Origin: CAWVSB01 sp046710535
GTDB lineage: Bacteria; Pseudomonadota; Gammaproteobacteria; Pseudomonadales; CAWVSB01
Reading direction: 5' to 3'
Length of the DNA: 64,000 bases
Assembly (NCBI GenBank): GCA_046710535.1
Contig: JBKEHH010000010.1
Location: 1-64,000 of the forward strand
The notes below the pieces were generated by a model. That model did not search any database and had not been told where the DNA came from. It saw only the letters and a list, made by a program, of their open reading frames with translations. The position numbers were made by a program, and so were the translations under genes. This document shows, in pieces, positions 54,565-64,000 of this stretch (the stretch's first letter is position 1; every line of letters begins with the position of its first letter).

Positions 54565-57317
54565 TTACGGCAGTACAGGAGCTTCATTGACATCGCCAGC
54601 CACAACAGCTGTTGTATCGACCGCCTCAAAGTTGTCATTAATAACTATTACTTTTAGTACAGTGGGTTTTACAAGGCTAATTTCTTCTCCTGCCCCATCT
54701 TGCACCACAATATCTTGGCCGAATAAAAACTCGTTGGTAACGACCACTTCTTTTGATACTTTTCTATTATTGCCGGAATCATCAACGAACTCTAAAACAA
54801 ACTGATATGTCCCCGGCACAAGTGAATTGACTCGATATAATCCAAATTGATCGGTCACAACCCGCGAAACATTATTGCCAGTCTCGTCAAATATAGTGAC
54901 TTTTTGGCCGACAAACCTAAAACCTCCAACAGTTACCGCACGACCAGCCACTGAATATGATTCACTAACGTTGAGGGAGAATGAAGTAACAGCACCACGC
55001 TTTACCTCCATTTTATAAATACGCTCATCTGGAGTATATTGAATTGGCAAATACTCTCCATCCAAGCGAACGTCATATATACCCGGCGCTATGGAATCGA
55101 TAAAGAAATAGGCGTTAGCTAAATCGACATCACGCGTTCTACCATTAAGAGATATCGATATCCGATCAAGATTTTCAATATTTCCAATAGACTTACCGCC
55201 TACCAATAGCTCACCAGAAACAGAACCTGAGGACGCAGAACCAAAGGAGCGAGACGCAGGGACAATGCTGCCTTGTACAAAGGAAAAATTTAACGACAAT
55301 TCCCATTGAATTTGTAACCCAACATTCGTATCTGCCCGAGCATTACCAGACGGTTCATCATCCAACCGCAATGAAGATGTAACGCCAGGATACAACTGCG
55401 TGCGCCAGTCAATATTATACCCAAACTTCCCATTATTCAGACCAACAATACCAGCTCTCAACTCGTTCACTTGATTATAGCCATCAAAATACCAACGCCC
55501 ACCAGCCTCATGACGAGCAGCGAAATTGGGAGTATATGAACTTTCTAAATAAAACTCAGTATTGGGAGTTAACGAATGAACGTATTCCGCTCGATAAAAA
55601 TCATCTTCATAGTTAAAAGTAAATCTGTCTTTTTCGAAAGCAAACACAGAACCGTCTATACGATATGAACCGGTATTATTTGGCACCGCGCCAATGGATA
55701 AAACACTATCAAGGTAATACCACACAGAAGGTAATATAAACCTCTCGCGACCCGAACCGTTATAGTCATCTACCGCAACAAAGCCCGATGTCCAACTATC
55801 GTTGATGATTTGACGATAATTAGCTCGGCGATTCCACGCATTAGAACTAGATTCAGAAAAATAGAGATCCTCATAATCATTACTCAACAAATCAAACTTC
55901 CAGCCATCACCAACTCCAGACAATTCTACTTGGTAACCTTTTCCCGAAAAGCTGCTCTCACTGACTGACACTGCTCCAAACCAATTTTTTGCAAATGAGC
56001 TATTTATGCCAAATAATTGATAATCAATATTACCGTTATCTTGAAAGCCCGCTTCAACAGTGAAATCTTCAAACAGACCATAACGTACGCTAACCATGCC
56101 CGCGTCAGGCTTGCTGTCTTGACGCTCGTCAAGGACATTACCTTGCTTGCCTCCCGACGCATATACAGTAAACTCACCGACATTTTCAACAACTGAGTTT
56201 GACGATACGGAATAATCATGTGTATCAGTTAACGTTAAACTACCTCTATCGAATAGCCTAATCTGAATATCGTTATATCCTCTAGAGGGTAATTCAACAT
56301 CTAAGAATTCATATACCCCATCAAGTCTGACCCTCACGCGAGAAATAATAGCACCATTAATCACCAACTGAGCAATGTCACCAGCACTACCTTCGCCGAT
56401 AATATCTCTAACAGAGCTGCCACTTTCACGGGCAAAACTACTACGTGAAATATCATCAGTACTATCAAGATCAAACTTCTCAGAGCTAAAAATATATGAT
56501 GCCCCTGACACTTCAATATTCGGCACCAATGGGTGTATTCCAGTAGGGTTTTTACCAATTAACAGTTGTTGATAATCATATTGACGAATCCAAAACCATT
56601 CATCCAGTCGAATCTCATCGTGAAGATTATCAGCTGCCCGTAAAAACCAACCGCCGTCAACAGCGGCACCAGCAAATGTATATTGCGCTGAATCTCTTTC
56701 ACTAAGATCATTTTTATCGTAAAAATACTCGGCTTGAGCTTTACGTAAACTAAAACTTGATGGGGGAAAATCTATATTGCCTCGAGGAAAATTAGAACTG
56801 CCCATCCACTACCGTCCTGTTCACTCCACCACGGCAATAAAACTTTTATCGCATATAAAGATTCGTCAAATTCTATATCAAGCTTTAACTTATTGATTAA
56901 CGCGCTTTGTTTAACAAACACCAAATCCTGAGTATAAACTAAGCTATCCCGTTCTAAATACACATCACCGCCAGGTGATGATACGTTTAAACCTCCACCG
57001 ACAATTCTCGCCCCAACTCCCAAGTGAGGCAATAATGTACTAAGTGGGAAATAATACTCATTGTCATCGGCCAGAATGTGAATGACACCAACCTCAGTTC
57101 CATCAATTATTAAGCCAACTAACAAACTCTCAGCAGGCTTAGCTTTACCGGTGCTATAAACACCACCTACATTGCCAAATTTCTGGTAAGAATATGTATC
57201 TAACTGGCTAAAAAATTGTGCATCTAGAGAATCGACTTGAGGGCCATTAGCAACTATTTGTTGCGCCTGAGCATACGGTAAAACAAGCATTAAAAAGACA
57301 GCAACCCAACGTAGCAT
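54565..57317 (-). pseudogene. Outer-membrane fimbrial usher, split by a frameshift
   Basis: The first frame (57317-56772) has a signal peptide (to AQAQQ) and the N-terminal chaperone-binding part ending LLPWWSEQDG. The second (56805-54565) continues FPRGNIDFPPSSFSLRKAQAEYFYD through the barrel. Its plug region is VRVRLDGVYEFLDVELPSRGYNDIQI, and a C-terminal carboxypeptidase-like part has RVVTDQFGLYRVNSLVPGTYQF. A one- or two-base change near 56780-56800 joins them. Together they give about 917 residues, an expected usher size. Ushers thread pilins through the outer membrane. It may be a real inactivation, phase variation or a sequencing error. Confidence 0.8.
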
Positions 57318-57322
57318 AACAA

Positions 57323-58222
57323 TTACATTACAACGGAAAGCGGTACCGCACGCTTATACTCCGTCTCACCTAATGAAAATGACAACATAATCATTAAATC
57401 AACCTTAGACCCCTTTTTATAAAGTTTAGCGTCCAGCTCAGGAATTAGCGGCTGAAACCATATTGTTCTCGTATGACCTGGCAACACAGGTCTGTCAGGT
57501 ATACCGGCGAGAACACTATTGTTAGCATACTGCGGGTTTACGATACCCTCAGCATCAATTAATGCGTCTAATGCAGACTCTTCACCTGGCCAAACAGACT
57601 TTTCCCACACCCCATATCCCCCGTCTATTCGAACATAAGCATTGCCGTTAGATGATATATCTAAACCAATGGCTGGGGTTTTCGGTTTATCGATATTTTT
57701 TTTAACATTATTTAAAACACCGATACGTTTGATATCCCCCACATTGACATAAATAGGAATACCAAATCGATACGTTAGCGAAATACCGCTTTCCTGTTCC
57801 CCTTTTTCAGATATTTCAGTTAAGTAAACCATTACCCTATGTTCACCATCGACAGGTTTTAATTTCGGCAATATAGCCCATCGAATTGAACGTGTTTCTT
57901 TAGGCTTAATAGTTGCATCGGTAGGGTTAATAATCATCCATTGATCAAGGCTAGTTTTACTCGGTTCTAGATCTACGACTTTACTCGATTCATCTAAAGT
58001 CCAAGGGCCAACTTCAACAACTAATCGTTGAGCTTTATCTGTTAAATTAATTACATTAATAGTCTCATTAACTGTGCCGGAATCTAGGCTGACATTAAAA
58101 CGAGCAGGAGAGAAACCTACATGAGGCTGCATACTTGGCTTTTTTTGAGCAAAAGACTGATTAGCCAGTAACATACATAACAATAAAGCAGTGGTTATAA
58201 TCTTATTATTCACAAAATCCAT
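57323..58222 (-). CDS. Periplasmic fimbrial chaperone (PapD-like)
   Basis: This 299-residue protein has a signal peptide (to SFAQK). A PapD-like first domain has GFSPARFNVSLDSGTVNETINVINLTDKAQRL with the usual basic residue near the strand start. TIKPKETRSIRWAILPK and EHRVMVYLTEI follow, then a second Ig domain. It is longer than classical PapD (about 220), as in archaic or alternative chaperone-usher types. It would hold pilins by donor-strand complementation. It is only five bases before the usher gene. Confidence 0.8.
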   Translation of the reverse strand: MDFVNNKIITTALLLCMLLANQSFAQKKPSMQPHVGFSPARFNVSLDSGTVNETINVINLTDKAQRLVVEVGPWTLDESSKVVDLEPSKTSLDQWMIINPTDATIKPKETRSIRWAILPKLKPVDGEHRVMVYLTEISEKGEQESGISLTYRFGIPIYVNVGDIKRIGVLNNVKKNIDKPKTPAIGLDISSNGNAYVRIDGGYGVWEKSVWPGEESALDALIDAEGIVNPQYANNSVLAGIPDRPVLPGHTRTIWFQPLIPELDAKLYKKGSKVDLMIMLSFSLGETEYKRAVPLSVVM

Positions 58223-58256
58223 CTATCAATACTCTCCAGTGCAGGCCTGTTAACAA

Positions 58257-58895
58257 CTATAAAAAATCTGCTGTAACTTCTACTGTAATGCTGTTCGTAT
58301 TAACTTGATATATACCATTTTTTTTTGCATTAGTAATATCAAGTTGGAATTCTACTCCATTATCAATTCGCTTTGGATCACCATTATTTCTGTATCGTGT
58401 TGGCCGATCAAAAGTAGTGGGGGTAATCACGATAGTACCGCTACCAGCCCCATCTTGATGAGTCATCAAAATGGTAGACCCACTATTAATTACAGTCACA
58501 GAGTCTTCGGTCCATGATGAATTCCAAACACCGATGTCAATATTAGCGCGCCATAACAAATTTATTTTAAAGCGGGTGGTGTTATCAATCATCGCATCAA
58601 ACGGGTCGTTAGCCAGCGAATTAGCTATTTGAGCATCAACGCCACTTCCTAATACGATAACAGTACGAGTACCAAAATTACTATTAGTGCTTACCTGAGC
58701 TCTTTGCTGATTAGCTTGATTACTGCCTAAAATATCACTTACCCTAACTTTAGGGATCTCAATATCTTCAACACGAAAACGAATTCCGTCAATATCTTGA
58801 TCACTTGCAGCCAACACAGTTATTGGCTGTAATAAAGAAAAGGCTAACGCTAGCAACGAAAGCACCTTTATATTTTTATAATTCAAAATAAACAA
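58257..58895 (-). CDS. Secreted pilus-associated protein (possible minor or tip subunit)
   Basis: This 212-residue protein has a signal peptide (to TVLAASDQ). The body has beta-rich text (TRTVIVLGSGVDAQIANSLANDPF and QVNTNSITVEVTADFL) ending like a pilin strand. I do not recognise a named family. Its place between the pilin-like gene and the chaperone suggests a minor subunit or adhesin. Confidence 0.6.
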   Translation of the reverse strand: MFILNYKNIKVLSLLALAFSLLQPITVLAASDQDIDGIRFRVEDIEIPKVRVSDILGSNQANQQRAQVSTNSNFGTRTVIVLGSGVDAQIANSLANDPFDAMIDNTTRFKINLLWRANIDIGVWNSSWTEDSVTVINSGSTILMTHQDGAGSGTIVITPTTFDRPTRYRNNGDPKRIDNGVEFQLDITNAKKNGIYQVNTNSITVEVTADFL

Positions 58896-58922
58896 TTATC
58901 TAAGCTGCATAGGTATTACTTA

Positions 58923-59531
58923 TTACATCCCAGCAACAGTGATAATGAAATCACCAGTGTAAGCAGCCGTGGCTCCAGTTGCATTGGTTATATCCATGTC
59001 AAAAACGATATCGCCTTGCTGAATTGCTAAACCAGCGGTTGAGCCGGTATCATTAGTAGCACCGTTAGAGATAGCAATGGAACCACCACCACCGGTTAAT
59101 GTAGCCGGACCTGCCACACCCGCTGTTAATGTAGTTGCTAACGATCTAACCGCCCAAGCATTATTTATTTCAACCGAGATAGAATTGCTTCCCGCTCCAC
59201 CTGTATGGGCAGTCGCAGAAACGGATCCGTCACCTAATTCAGAGATAGTTTGCACACCTAAAGCCTCAGTACCGTCATCAACACAGGCACCATCTGTAGC
59301 TGTTGGGGTACATGCCGCAGCTGTTGGAGTACCGTCTACTAACTGAGCTAATTCAACTGCACTAATCTCAAAAGAAATGTCTGAATAATAATAAAGAATT
59401 ACAAACGGGTTTAATGTCACGCTTATTGTAGTCGTTCCGACTGCAGCATTAACCGGTGCACTTACTGATACAGCTAATAAAGAAGTTGCAATAGTCGCTG
59501 CCAAGCCTTTCTTAATATTGGTCAAAATCAT
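58923..59531 (-). CDS. Major pilin-like secreted protein
   Basis: The ATG at 59531 with GGAG upstream is chosen over the 59594 start, giving 202 residues. It has a signal peptide (LLAVSVSAPVNAAVG) and a small, Ala/Gly/Thr-rich beta protein body. The body has an early TISVTLNPFVILYYYSDISFEIS strand and a last TAAYTGDFIITVAGM strand. It has one Cys pair (ACTPTATDGAC). First gene of the pilus operon, so it is likely the major subunit. Sequence alone does not fix the pilin class. Confidence 0.65.
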   Translation of the reverse strand: MILTNIKKGLAATIATSLLAVSVSAPVNAAVGTTTISVTLNPFVILYYYSDISFEISAVELAQLVDGTPTAAACTPTATDGACVDDGTEALGVQTISELGDGSVSATAHTGGAGSNSISVEINNAWAVRSLATTLTAGVAGPATLTGGGGSIAISNGATNDTGSTAGLAIQQGDIVFDMDITNATGATAAYTGDFIITVAGM

Positions 59532-59794
59532 AATAACTCCGCACTTATAATATGAATGAATTGAATATTTCTTTGTTGAATTGACTATAACCAATGAACC
59601 TGAACGTCACTTGAGCAAGCCTTGCAGTTACAGAGTTTACAGCCATAGAACTGAGCAACGTCACATAACAAATGACCAACGGTCTTGCGAGCAGGTAGTA
59701 ATAGCAAACGGACAGTGCTGTAGTAAAATCTCGCTCAGGTCACTCAAAATATAACGGTATTTCAAGCAGTTAAGGCAATTATTTAAATAGCTAC

Positions 59795-62011
59795 TTAAGA
59801 AGGCGTGCCATTAGGGGGATATAAACGATCAAGTTGTGCTTTGAACTGGTCAGCGGCCTGGGTATGGCCCAGCTTTTGGTAGTAATACACCAAGCCACTG
59901 AGCAGCTGATAGTCTTGGGGTGCCCACTTTAAAGCCTTAAGTAATTGATCAACGGCTTGTTGAGTCTGACCTGCACTATCGAGCGCAACCGCGTAGACAT
60001 ACGCATAGCGGATGGTTTCAGGGGCTAATTCGCTGGCTGTTTTTAGGCTAACCAATGCATCTGTTAATTGTTTTTGTCTGACTAACAGCAACCCTAATGA
60101 ATGATGCGACGGCGCTTGGTCTGGCGCTACTGCAATGGCTTGTTCTAACAACGGCTTAGCTTGCCAGTCACGGTTTTGGCTACGATAAAAATCAGCCAAA
60201 TTTAACAGCGCTGGCACAAATTTAGGCGCAAGACGCAGTGCATGCTTGTAAGCCACTTCAGCATCGGTAAATTGGCCTCTGGCAGAATAAAACACGCCCA
60301 AATTAAGCTGTGCCCCGGGCATGTCGGCATTAACCATTTGCGCCGCTATATATTCATCAAAAGCTTCATTCACCATACCAATAACTTGTGGTGGAAGGTT
60401 CTCTTGCGGCATAGATGCTAACAGTCTTGCCACCTCAAGCCTTACCGCTTTTGACGGGTCATTCAATAACTGTAACAACACCACTCGGCGCGGAGCTGGC
60501 AAAAACTCTAAGGCTCTTACCGCGCCTATGCGCACTTCGGTATCCTCTGACTGTAATGCGGTCATTAACACTTGTAGCGTTTGCTGACTGGGGTAATTAC
60601 CCAATATTTGCGCGGCACTAGCCCTGAGAATAGCGCTTTGGCTATCGTCATTTACTAGCGCTATTAAGTCTGGTGCAGCGCTGGCATCGCCCACCCACCC
60701 TTTTGAAAACAAGTCTGCTGTATTTGGATGACTAGTTAGGTTATCAAACCATGTTAACGAAATATCGGCCGCCCATTGATCGGTTTTATCGCTATGGCAC
60801 TGGGTACAAGCGTTGGGCGTGCCGTGGGTGACACTAATATCTGGACGCGGAATTTTAAAACTGTGATCACGCCTCGGGTCTACCACCATATAAGTGCGCT
60901 CGGGCATATGGCAATTGACACATTGTGCACCGCTGTTATCTTCGTGTTTATGATGTTTTGGTGTATTAAATTCAGCAGGGCTGTGGCATTGCAGACACAA
61001 ACCATTGCCTTCTATTTTTAGTTTGCTGCTGTGCGGTTCGTGGCAGTTAGAGCACACCACGCCTTCGCCGTACATTTTACTTTGCTTGAATGAGTCGTAG
61101 ACAAACACTTCATCGCGAATTTGGCCGTCAGGAAAGTACAGTTGTTCGGTCAAAAACTGTGATTGATGGCCATCGAAAAAAGCATCACCCACCGACGCTT
61201 CTTTCGTTTCAGCCCGCCGGGAGTGGCATTGCGCGCACGCTTCTATTTGTTGGCGCGGACGCTTGCCATCACTGCGCTTAGCAGTTGTTTGGTCGCCACT
61301 GCCGGTAAACATTCCAGCATCATCCAAGCTCAGCTCAAACCCTTTAAACAAAGCATCTGCTTGCTGCTTTTTAGTCCAGTCCAAATGATTTGAAGCAGGA
61401 CCATGACACGACTCACACGCGACGTTAACCTCTGACCAAGAGGTGTCGTATTTGTCGGCCGCAAACGAATAATTTTTTTCTAGATTAGTTGAGTGACAGC
61501 TCGCACAGCGACTGTTCCAGTTGAAAAAGGCACCAGTCCAATGCAACGGGTTTTCAAAATCAACTTTCTCATCGGGGTAAAGATGGAACCAGCGCTGGCC
61601 ACCCTCTGCTTTCAGCCTGCTGTCCCAGGCTATGCCTAATGCTTGATAACGACCATCGGGAAATTTAATAAGGTATTGCTGTAAGGGATCAAAACCAAAG
61701 GTATAGCTGATTTCAAATTCTTCTAATTTACCTTCGCTGTTGTCGGTTTTGACAAAGTACCGATCTGCTTTTTTGTAAAACTCACTAACCAAACCAAAGT
61801 GTTCGAAAGTCACTCCGGAAAAGTCTCCTAGGACCGTCTCAGCATTAGCTTGTTCCATTGCTTTATGGTGATGCGACTGCTGCCAAAGCTGGGTTTCTTG
61901 CTGATGACAGTTGGCGCATGCTTGACTGCCAACATAGTCAGCGCCATAAGCACCAAAAGGCATCAAGAACACAACAAGACAGAAAAAAGTACGCAAAGTA
62001 GACAACGACAT
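59795..62011 (-). CDS. Octahaem-type cytochrome c with HEAT and TPR repeats
   Basis: The ATG at 62011 (MSLSTLRTFF) gives a signal peptide (to AYGAD) and 738 residues. Eight CxxCH motifs are present: CANCH, CASCH, CESCH, CAQCH, CSNCH, CLQCH, CVNCH and CTQCH. HEAT-like text (LRASAAQILGNYPSQQTLQVLMTAL, VRIGAVRALEFL) and then TPR units (QLNLGVFYSARGQFTDAEVAYKHALRLAP) follow. It is probably a periplasmic electron carrier or scaffold of the c554/NrfA-like group. No reductase partner lies nearby, so its substrate is unknown. Confidence 0.85.
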   Translation of the reverse strand: MSLSTLRTFFCLVVFLMPFGAYGADYVGSQACANCHQQETQLWQQSHHHKAMEQANAETVLGDFSGVTFEHFGLVSEFYKKADRYFVKTDNSEGKLEEFEISYTFGFDPLQQYLIKFPDGRYQALGIAWDSRLKAEGGQRWFHLYPDEKVDFENPLHWTGAFFNWNSRCASCHSTNLEKNYSFAADKYDTSWSEVNVACESCHGPASNHLDWTKKQQADALFKGFELSLDDAGMFTGSGDQTTAKRSDGKRPRQQIEACAQCHSRRAETKEASVGDAFFDGHQSQFLTEQLYFPDGQIRDEVFVYDSFKQSKMYGEGVVCSNCHEPHSSKLKIEGNGLCLQCHSPAEFNTPKHHKHEDNSGAQCVNCHMPERTYMVVDPRRDHSFKIPRPDISVTHGTPNACTQCHSDKTDQWAADISLTWFDNLTSHPNTADLFSKGWVGDASAAPDLIALVNDDSQSAILRASAAQILGNYPSQQTLQVLMTALQSEDTEVRIGAVRALEFLPAPRRVVLLQLLNDPSKAVRLEVARLLASMPQENLPPQVIGMVNEAFDEYIAAQMVNADMPGAQLNLGVFYSARGQFTDAEVAYKHALRLAPKFVPALLNLADFYRSQNRDWQAKPLLEQAIAVAPDQAPSHHSLGLLLVRQKQLTDALVSLKTASELAPETIRYAYVYAVALDSAGQTQQAVDQLLKALKWAPQDYQLLSGLVYYYQKLGHTQAADQFKAQLDRLYPPNGTPS

Positions 62012-62094
62012 CAACCAACTCAAACCTATAGAATTATTAAGCGTTGCAGTATAGCAGCGCAGCCGCTGCAAGCTTTATATAATTACCAAAGGCG

Positions 62095-63411
62095 TTAACT
62101 AATTTTGATTACCGTAGGGGCCTTAAGCTGAGCGGCAATCGCTTTCGATTGCGCTATAACATTTTGATTAACAAAGGCCTCATGATTTTCTTCCACATGA
62201 TTTAGCTTATAGCCATAGTTAGCCAACATGCCGTAAGACTGGCTGATGCCATTGGCAGAAATATCGCCAAGCCAGTTTAATTGCTCAACTCGGGCGCCAT
62301 TACCTAAATGGAATCTGGCGACTGGATCTAATGGCAATTTACCGCGTTTTTCTGCTACTAAATAATGCAAACATAAGCGCATTAAGGTTTCTTTTGCGCG
62401 CTCACTATTAATCGCATCTAGATGCCAACCCGGTTTTAATGCAGACACTAGGGCTTGGTCTTCTGCGGTCACATAAGGCGAGCCGCTGTTAACCAACTGA
62501 GCATTCAACCAGCGGGAAAATCCGGGGATAGGCGACAAGGTGGCAAAATGTTTTAGCTTAGGCAGCTCTTGTTGCAGCTCCATAACTACTTGTTTGATTA
62601 AAAAGTTGCCAAACGAAATACCTTTTAAGCCTTTTTGGCAGTTACTAATAGAATAAAATATGGCGGTATCTGCTGGCTTAAGCTCTGCTGATTTGGGCGC
62701 TAGTAGCGGCTGTACTGCGGCGGCTAAACCATCAACTAAAGCCACCTCGACAAAAATAAGTGGTTCGTCTTCTAAGGCGGGATGGAAAAATGCGAAACAG
62801 CGCCGGTCATCCTCTAACCGGCGCCGCAGGTCATCCCAGCCATCCATTTGATGCACGGCCTCATAAGCTATTAGCTTCTCTAGAATGTGGGCTGGTGTGC
62901 GCCAATCAATTTTTCTGATCTTTAAAAAGCCACGATTAAACCAGGTTTCTAATAACAGTTGTAAGTCACTATCGACTACTGACAACTGTTTATTAGCCTT
63001 TAGTGCATGTAGTAAATCTTCACGCATATTGACTAATAAATGGGTACCATCTGGCGCCATATTAATACGCTGAAATAATAGCCGACGCGGCGACCTGACA
63101 GCTTTGGTTAATGACGCTAAATTAGCCGCACTGGGCTGCGCTTTATAGGCGTCAGCGTGGCGAATAATTTCGCTACTATCTTGAGAAAAATCTGCCAGTA
63201 ATAATTCAAAAAAATCCTGCCTGCCCTGCTCATCCAACTCTTGATAGGCTTGTACCACCGCATAGGCCAAGGCAGTACCCATTGCCTCACCCTTGTTAGA
63301 GCTAAGCTGCTGACACAAGTCCCTAATCGACTTGCCATTGCGCTGGCTAGCTTTAATCCAAAGCTCACGACCAGCATCAGCTATTGAGTTAAGCCAAGAG
63401 TTCATTGCCAT
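62095..63411 (-). CDS. Malonyl-CoA decarboxylase
   Basis: This 438-residue protein has the MCD N-terminal helical part (QELDEQGRQDFFELLLADFSQD) and the catalytic GNAT-like domain. That domain shows RCFAFFHPALEDEPLIFVEVALVDGLA, AIFYSISNCQKGLKGISFGNFLIKQV and FATLSPIPGFSRWL. It turns malonyl-CoA into acetyl-CoA and CO2. It lies 41 bp downstream of the aminotransferase gene, so both may serve beta-alanine or malonate-semialdehyde metabolism. Confidence 0.9.
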   Translation of the reverse strand: MAMNSWLNSIADAGRELWIKASQRNGKSIRDLCQQLSSNKGEAMGTALAYAVVQAYQELDEQGRQDFFELLLADFSQDSSEIIRHADAYKAQPSAANLASLTKAVRSPRRLLFQRINMAPDGTHLLVNMREDLLHALKANKQLSVVDSDLQLLLETWFNRGFLKIRKIDWRTPAHILEKLIAYEAVHQMDGWDDLRRRLEDDRRCFAFFHPALEDEPLIFVEVALVDGLAAAVQPLLAPKSAELKPADTAIFYSISNCQKGLKGISFGNFLIKQVVMELQQELPKLKHFATLSPIPGFSRWLNAQLVNSGSPYVTAEDQALVSALKPGWHLDAINSERAKETLMRLCLHYLVAEKRGKLPLDPVARFHLGNGARVEQLNWLGDISANGISQSYGMLANYGYKLNHVEENHEAFVNQNVIAQSKAIAAQLKAPTVIKIS

Positions 63412-63452
63412 AATATTTCTCTGTTTTTATTCAAGTATTGCCGGCGACGAAA

Positions 63453-64000
63453 CTAGGCCAACTCAGCTAGTGATTCCCCGAGAACATTCACAATAGTATC
63501 TATTTCACTCGCATCAATAATAAATGGCAAACCAAGTTGAATGGTGTCTCCGCCATAACGCAGATAAACGCCTTTTTCCCAGCATTTCATAGCAACCTCA
63601 TAAGGTCGCCGTGCGGGCTCACCAGGATAGCTTTTAAGCGTTAACGCCGCCGCTAAGCCATAGTTTCGAATATCATCAACATAAGGGCTACCTTTTAATT
63701 GATGAATGGCCGTCTCTAACACTGGCGACATGGTTTTTGCACGTGTTATCAGCTGGTCATTTTCAAGTAAATCTAAGGTTGCAATGCCCGCTGCACAGGC
63801 AACCGGATGCGCAGAGTAAGTATAACCATGAGGAAATTCGACCATATAATCTGGGCCGCCAGTTTCCATAAATGTATCGTATATTTCTTGCTTAGCAATG
63901 ACGGCGCCCATAGGGATTACACCATTGGTGAGCTGCTTAGCAATATTAATAATATCAGGCACAACACCAAAATCTTCGGCGCCAGTTTTCGCACCAATGC
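63453..64000 (-). CDS. Class III aminotransferase (beta-alanine/omega-amino acid type), cut by window end
   Basis: The frame stays open to the right edge (GAKTGAEDFGVVPDIINIAKQL), so only the C-terminal part is seen. PLP-enzyme motifs include VPDIINIAKQLTNGVIPMGAVIAK with the Schiff-base Lys position (QLTNG where KGLTNG is common) and the GYTYSAHPVACAAGIATLDLL block. QLGLPFIIDASEID is near the end. The Lys-to-Gln look at AKQLTNG may place the true Lys one position earlier. Beta-alanine:pyruvate transaminase is the likely family. It precedes malonyl-CoA decarboxylase. Confidence 0.8.
   Translation of the reverse strand, partial: IGAKTGAEDFGVVPDIINIAKQLTNGVIPMGAVIAKQEIYDTFMETGGPDYMVEFPHGYTYSAHPVACAAGIATLDLLENDQLITRAKTMSPVLETAIHQLKGSPYVDDIRNYGLAAALTLKSYPGEPARRPYEVAMKCWEKGVYLRYGGDTIQLGLPFIIDASEIDTIVNVLGESLAELA

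Overview
This window looks like a chromosomal segment of a moderately AT-rich gammaproteobacterium, probably marine. The stable part (about 47.8 to 64 kb) carries gltX with a tRNA-Ala, the split vitamin-B12-dependent ribonucleotide reductase nrdJa/nrdJb known from Pseudomonas and relatives, a chaperone-usher pilus operon, a multihaem cytochrome, malonyl-CoA decarboxylase and an omega-amino-acid aminotransferase. Many TonB-dependent receptors, AraC regulators and CoA-linked catabolic enzymes point to a heterotroph close to the marine Cellvibrionales/Spongiibacteraceae type. That placement is an inference from gene content only.

The left three quarters is accessory DNA. The 3'-terminal 45 nt of tRNA-Ala(GGC), whose intact gene lies at 47836-47911, occur again at 1455-1499 and 23006-23050, cut in the anticodon loop. 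Both copies are followed by the same roughly 160 bp arm sequence. The simplest reading is two islands in tandem at the tRNA 3' end: island A (about 1.5-23.0 kb) and island B (about 23.05-47.8 kb). No integrase is visible. Two further 19-nt tRNA 3' ends at 47420 and 47667 sit next to a repeated element made of three abutting hairpins. IS6-family remnants lie beside each tRNA copy.

Island A is one catabolic locus. It holds an AraC regulator, class II aldolase, TauD-type dioxygenase, an acyl-CoA synthetase interrupted by a TGA, an MFS transporter, two LLM flavin oxidoreductases, a SnoaL-like protein, two old-yellow-type flavin reductases (one with an FeS and FAD half), a double hot-dog hydratase, four SDRs, a TonB receptor and a second AraC regulator. 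The parts list (CoA ligase, flavin enoate reductases, HsdA-like SDR, SnoaL-like protein, MFS) recalls bile-acid/steroid modification, but the substrate is not shown by sequence.

Island B holds a broken MipA-like gene, a DUF6134-like protein, a sterol-desaturase-like hydroxylase, a two-component pair, eroded Fe-dependent alcohol dehydrogenase and aldehyde dehydrogenase genes, an alpha/beta hydrolase, and an IS6 element whose transposase has taken up three copies of a 23-36 bp mini-element. A second catabolic unit follows: TonB receptor, enoyl-CoA hydratase, PQQ alcohol dehydrogenase with cytochrome domain, two acyl-CoA dehydrogenases, MFS transporter, another enoyl-CoA hydratase, a CaiB-type CoA transferase and a divergent AraC regulator. 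This fits alcohol oxidation, CoA activation and beta-oxidation-like steps.

Right of the tRNA are gltX, an SDR pseudogene, a DUF1145 protein, nrdJb/nrdJa with two NrdR-like boxes upstream, a GCATTA hexanucleotide tract, a SPOR protein, the pilus operon (usher frameshifted), an eight-haem-motif cytochrome with HEAT and TPR repeats, malonyl-CoA decarboxylase, and a class III aminotransferase running off the right edge.
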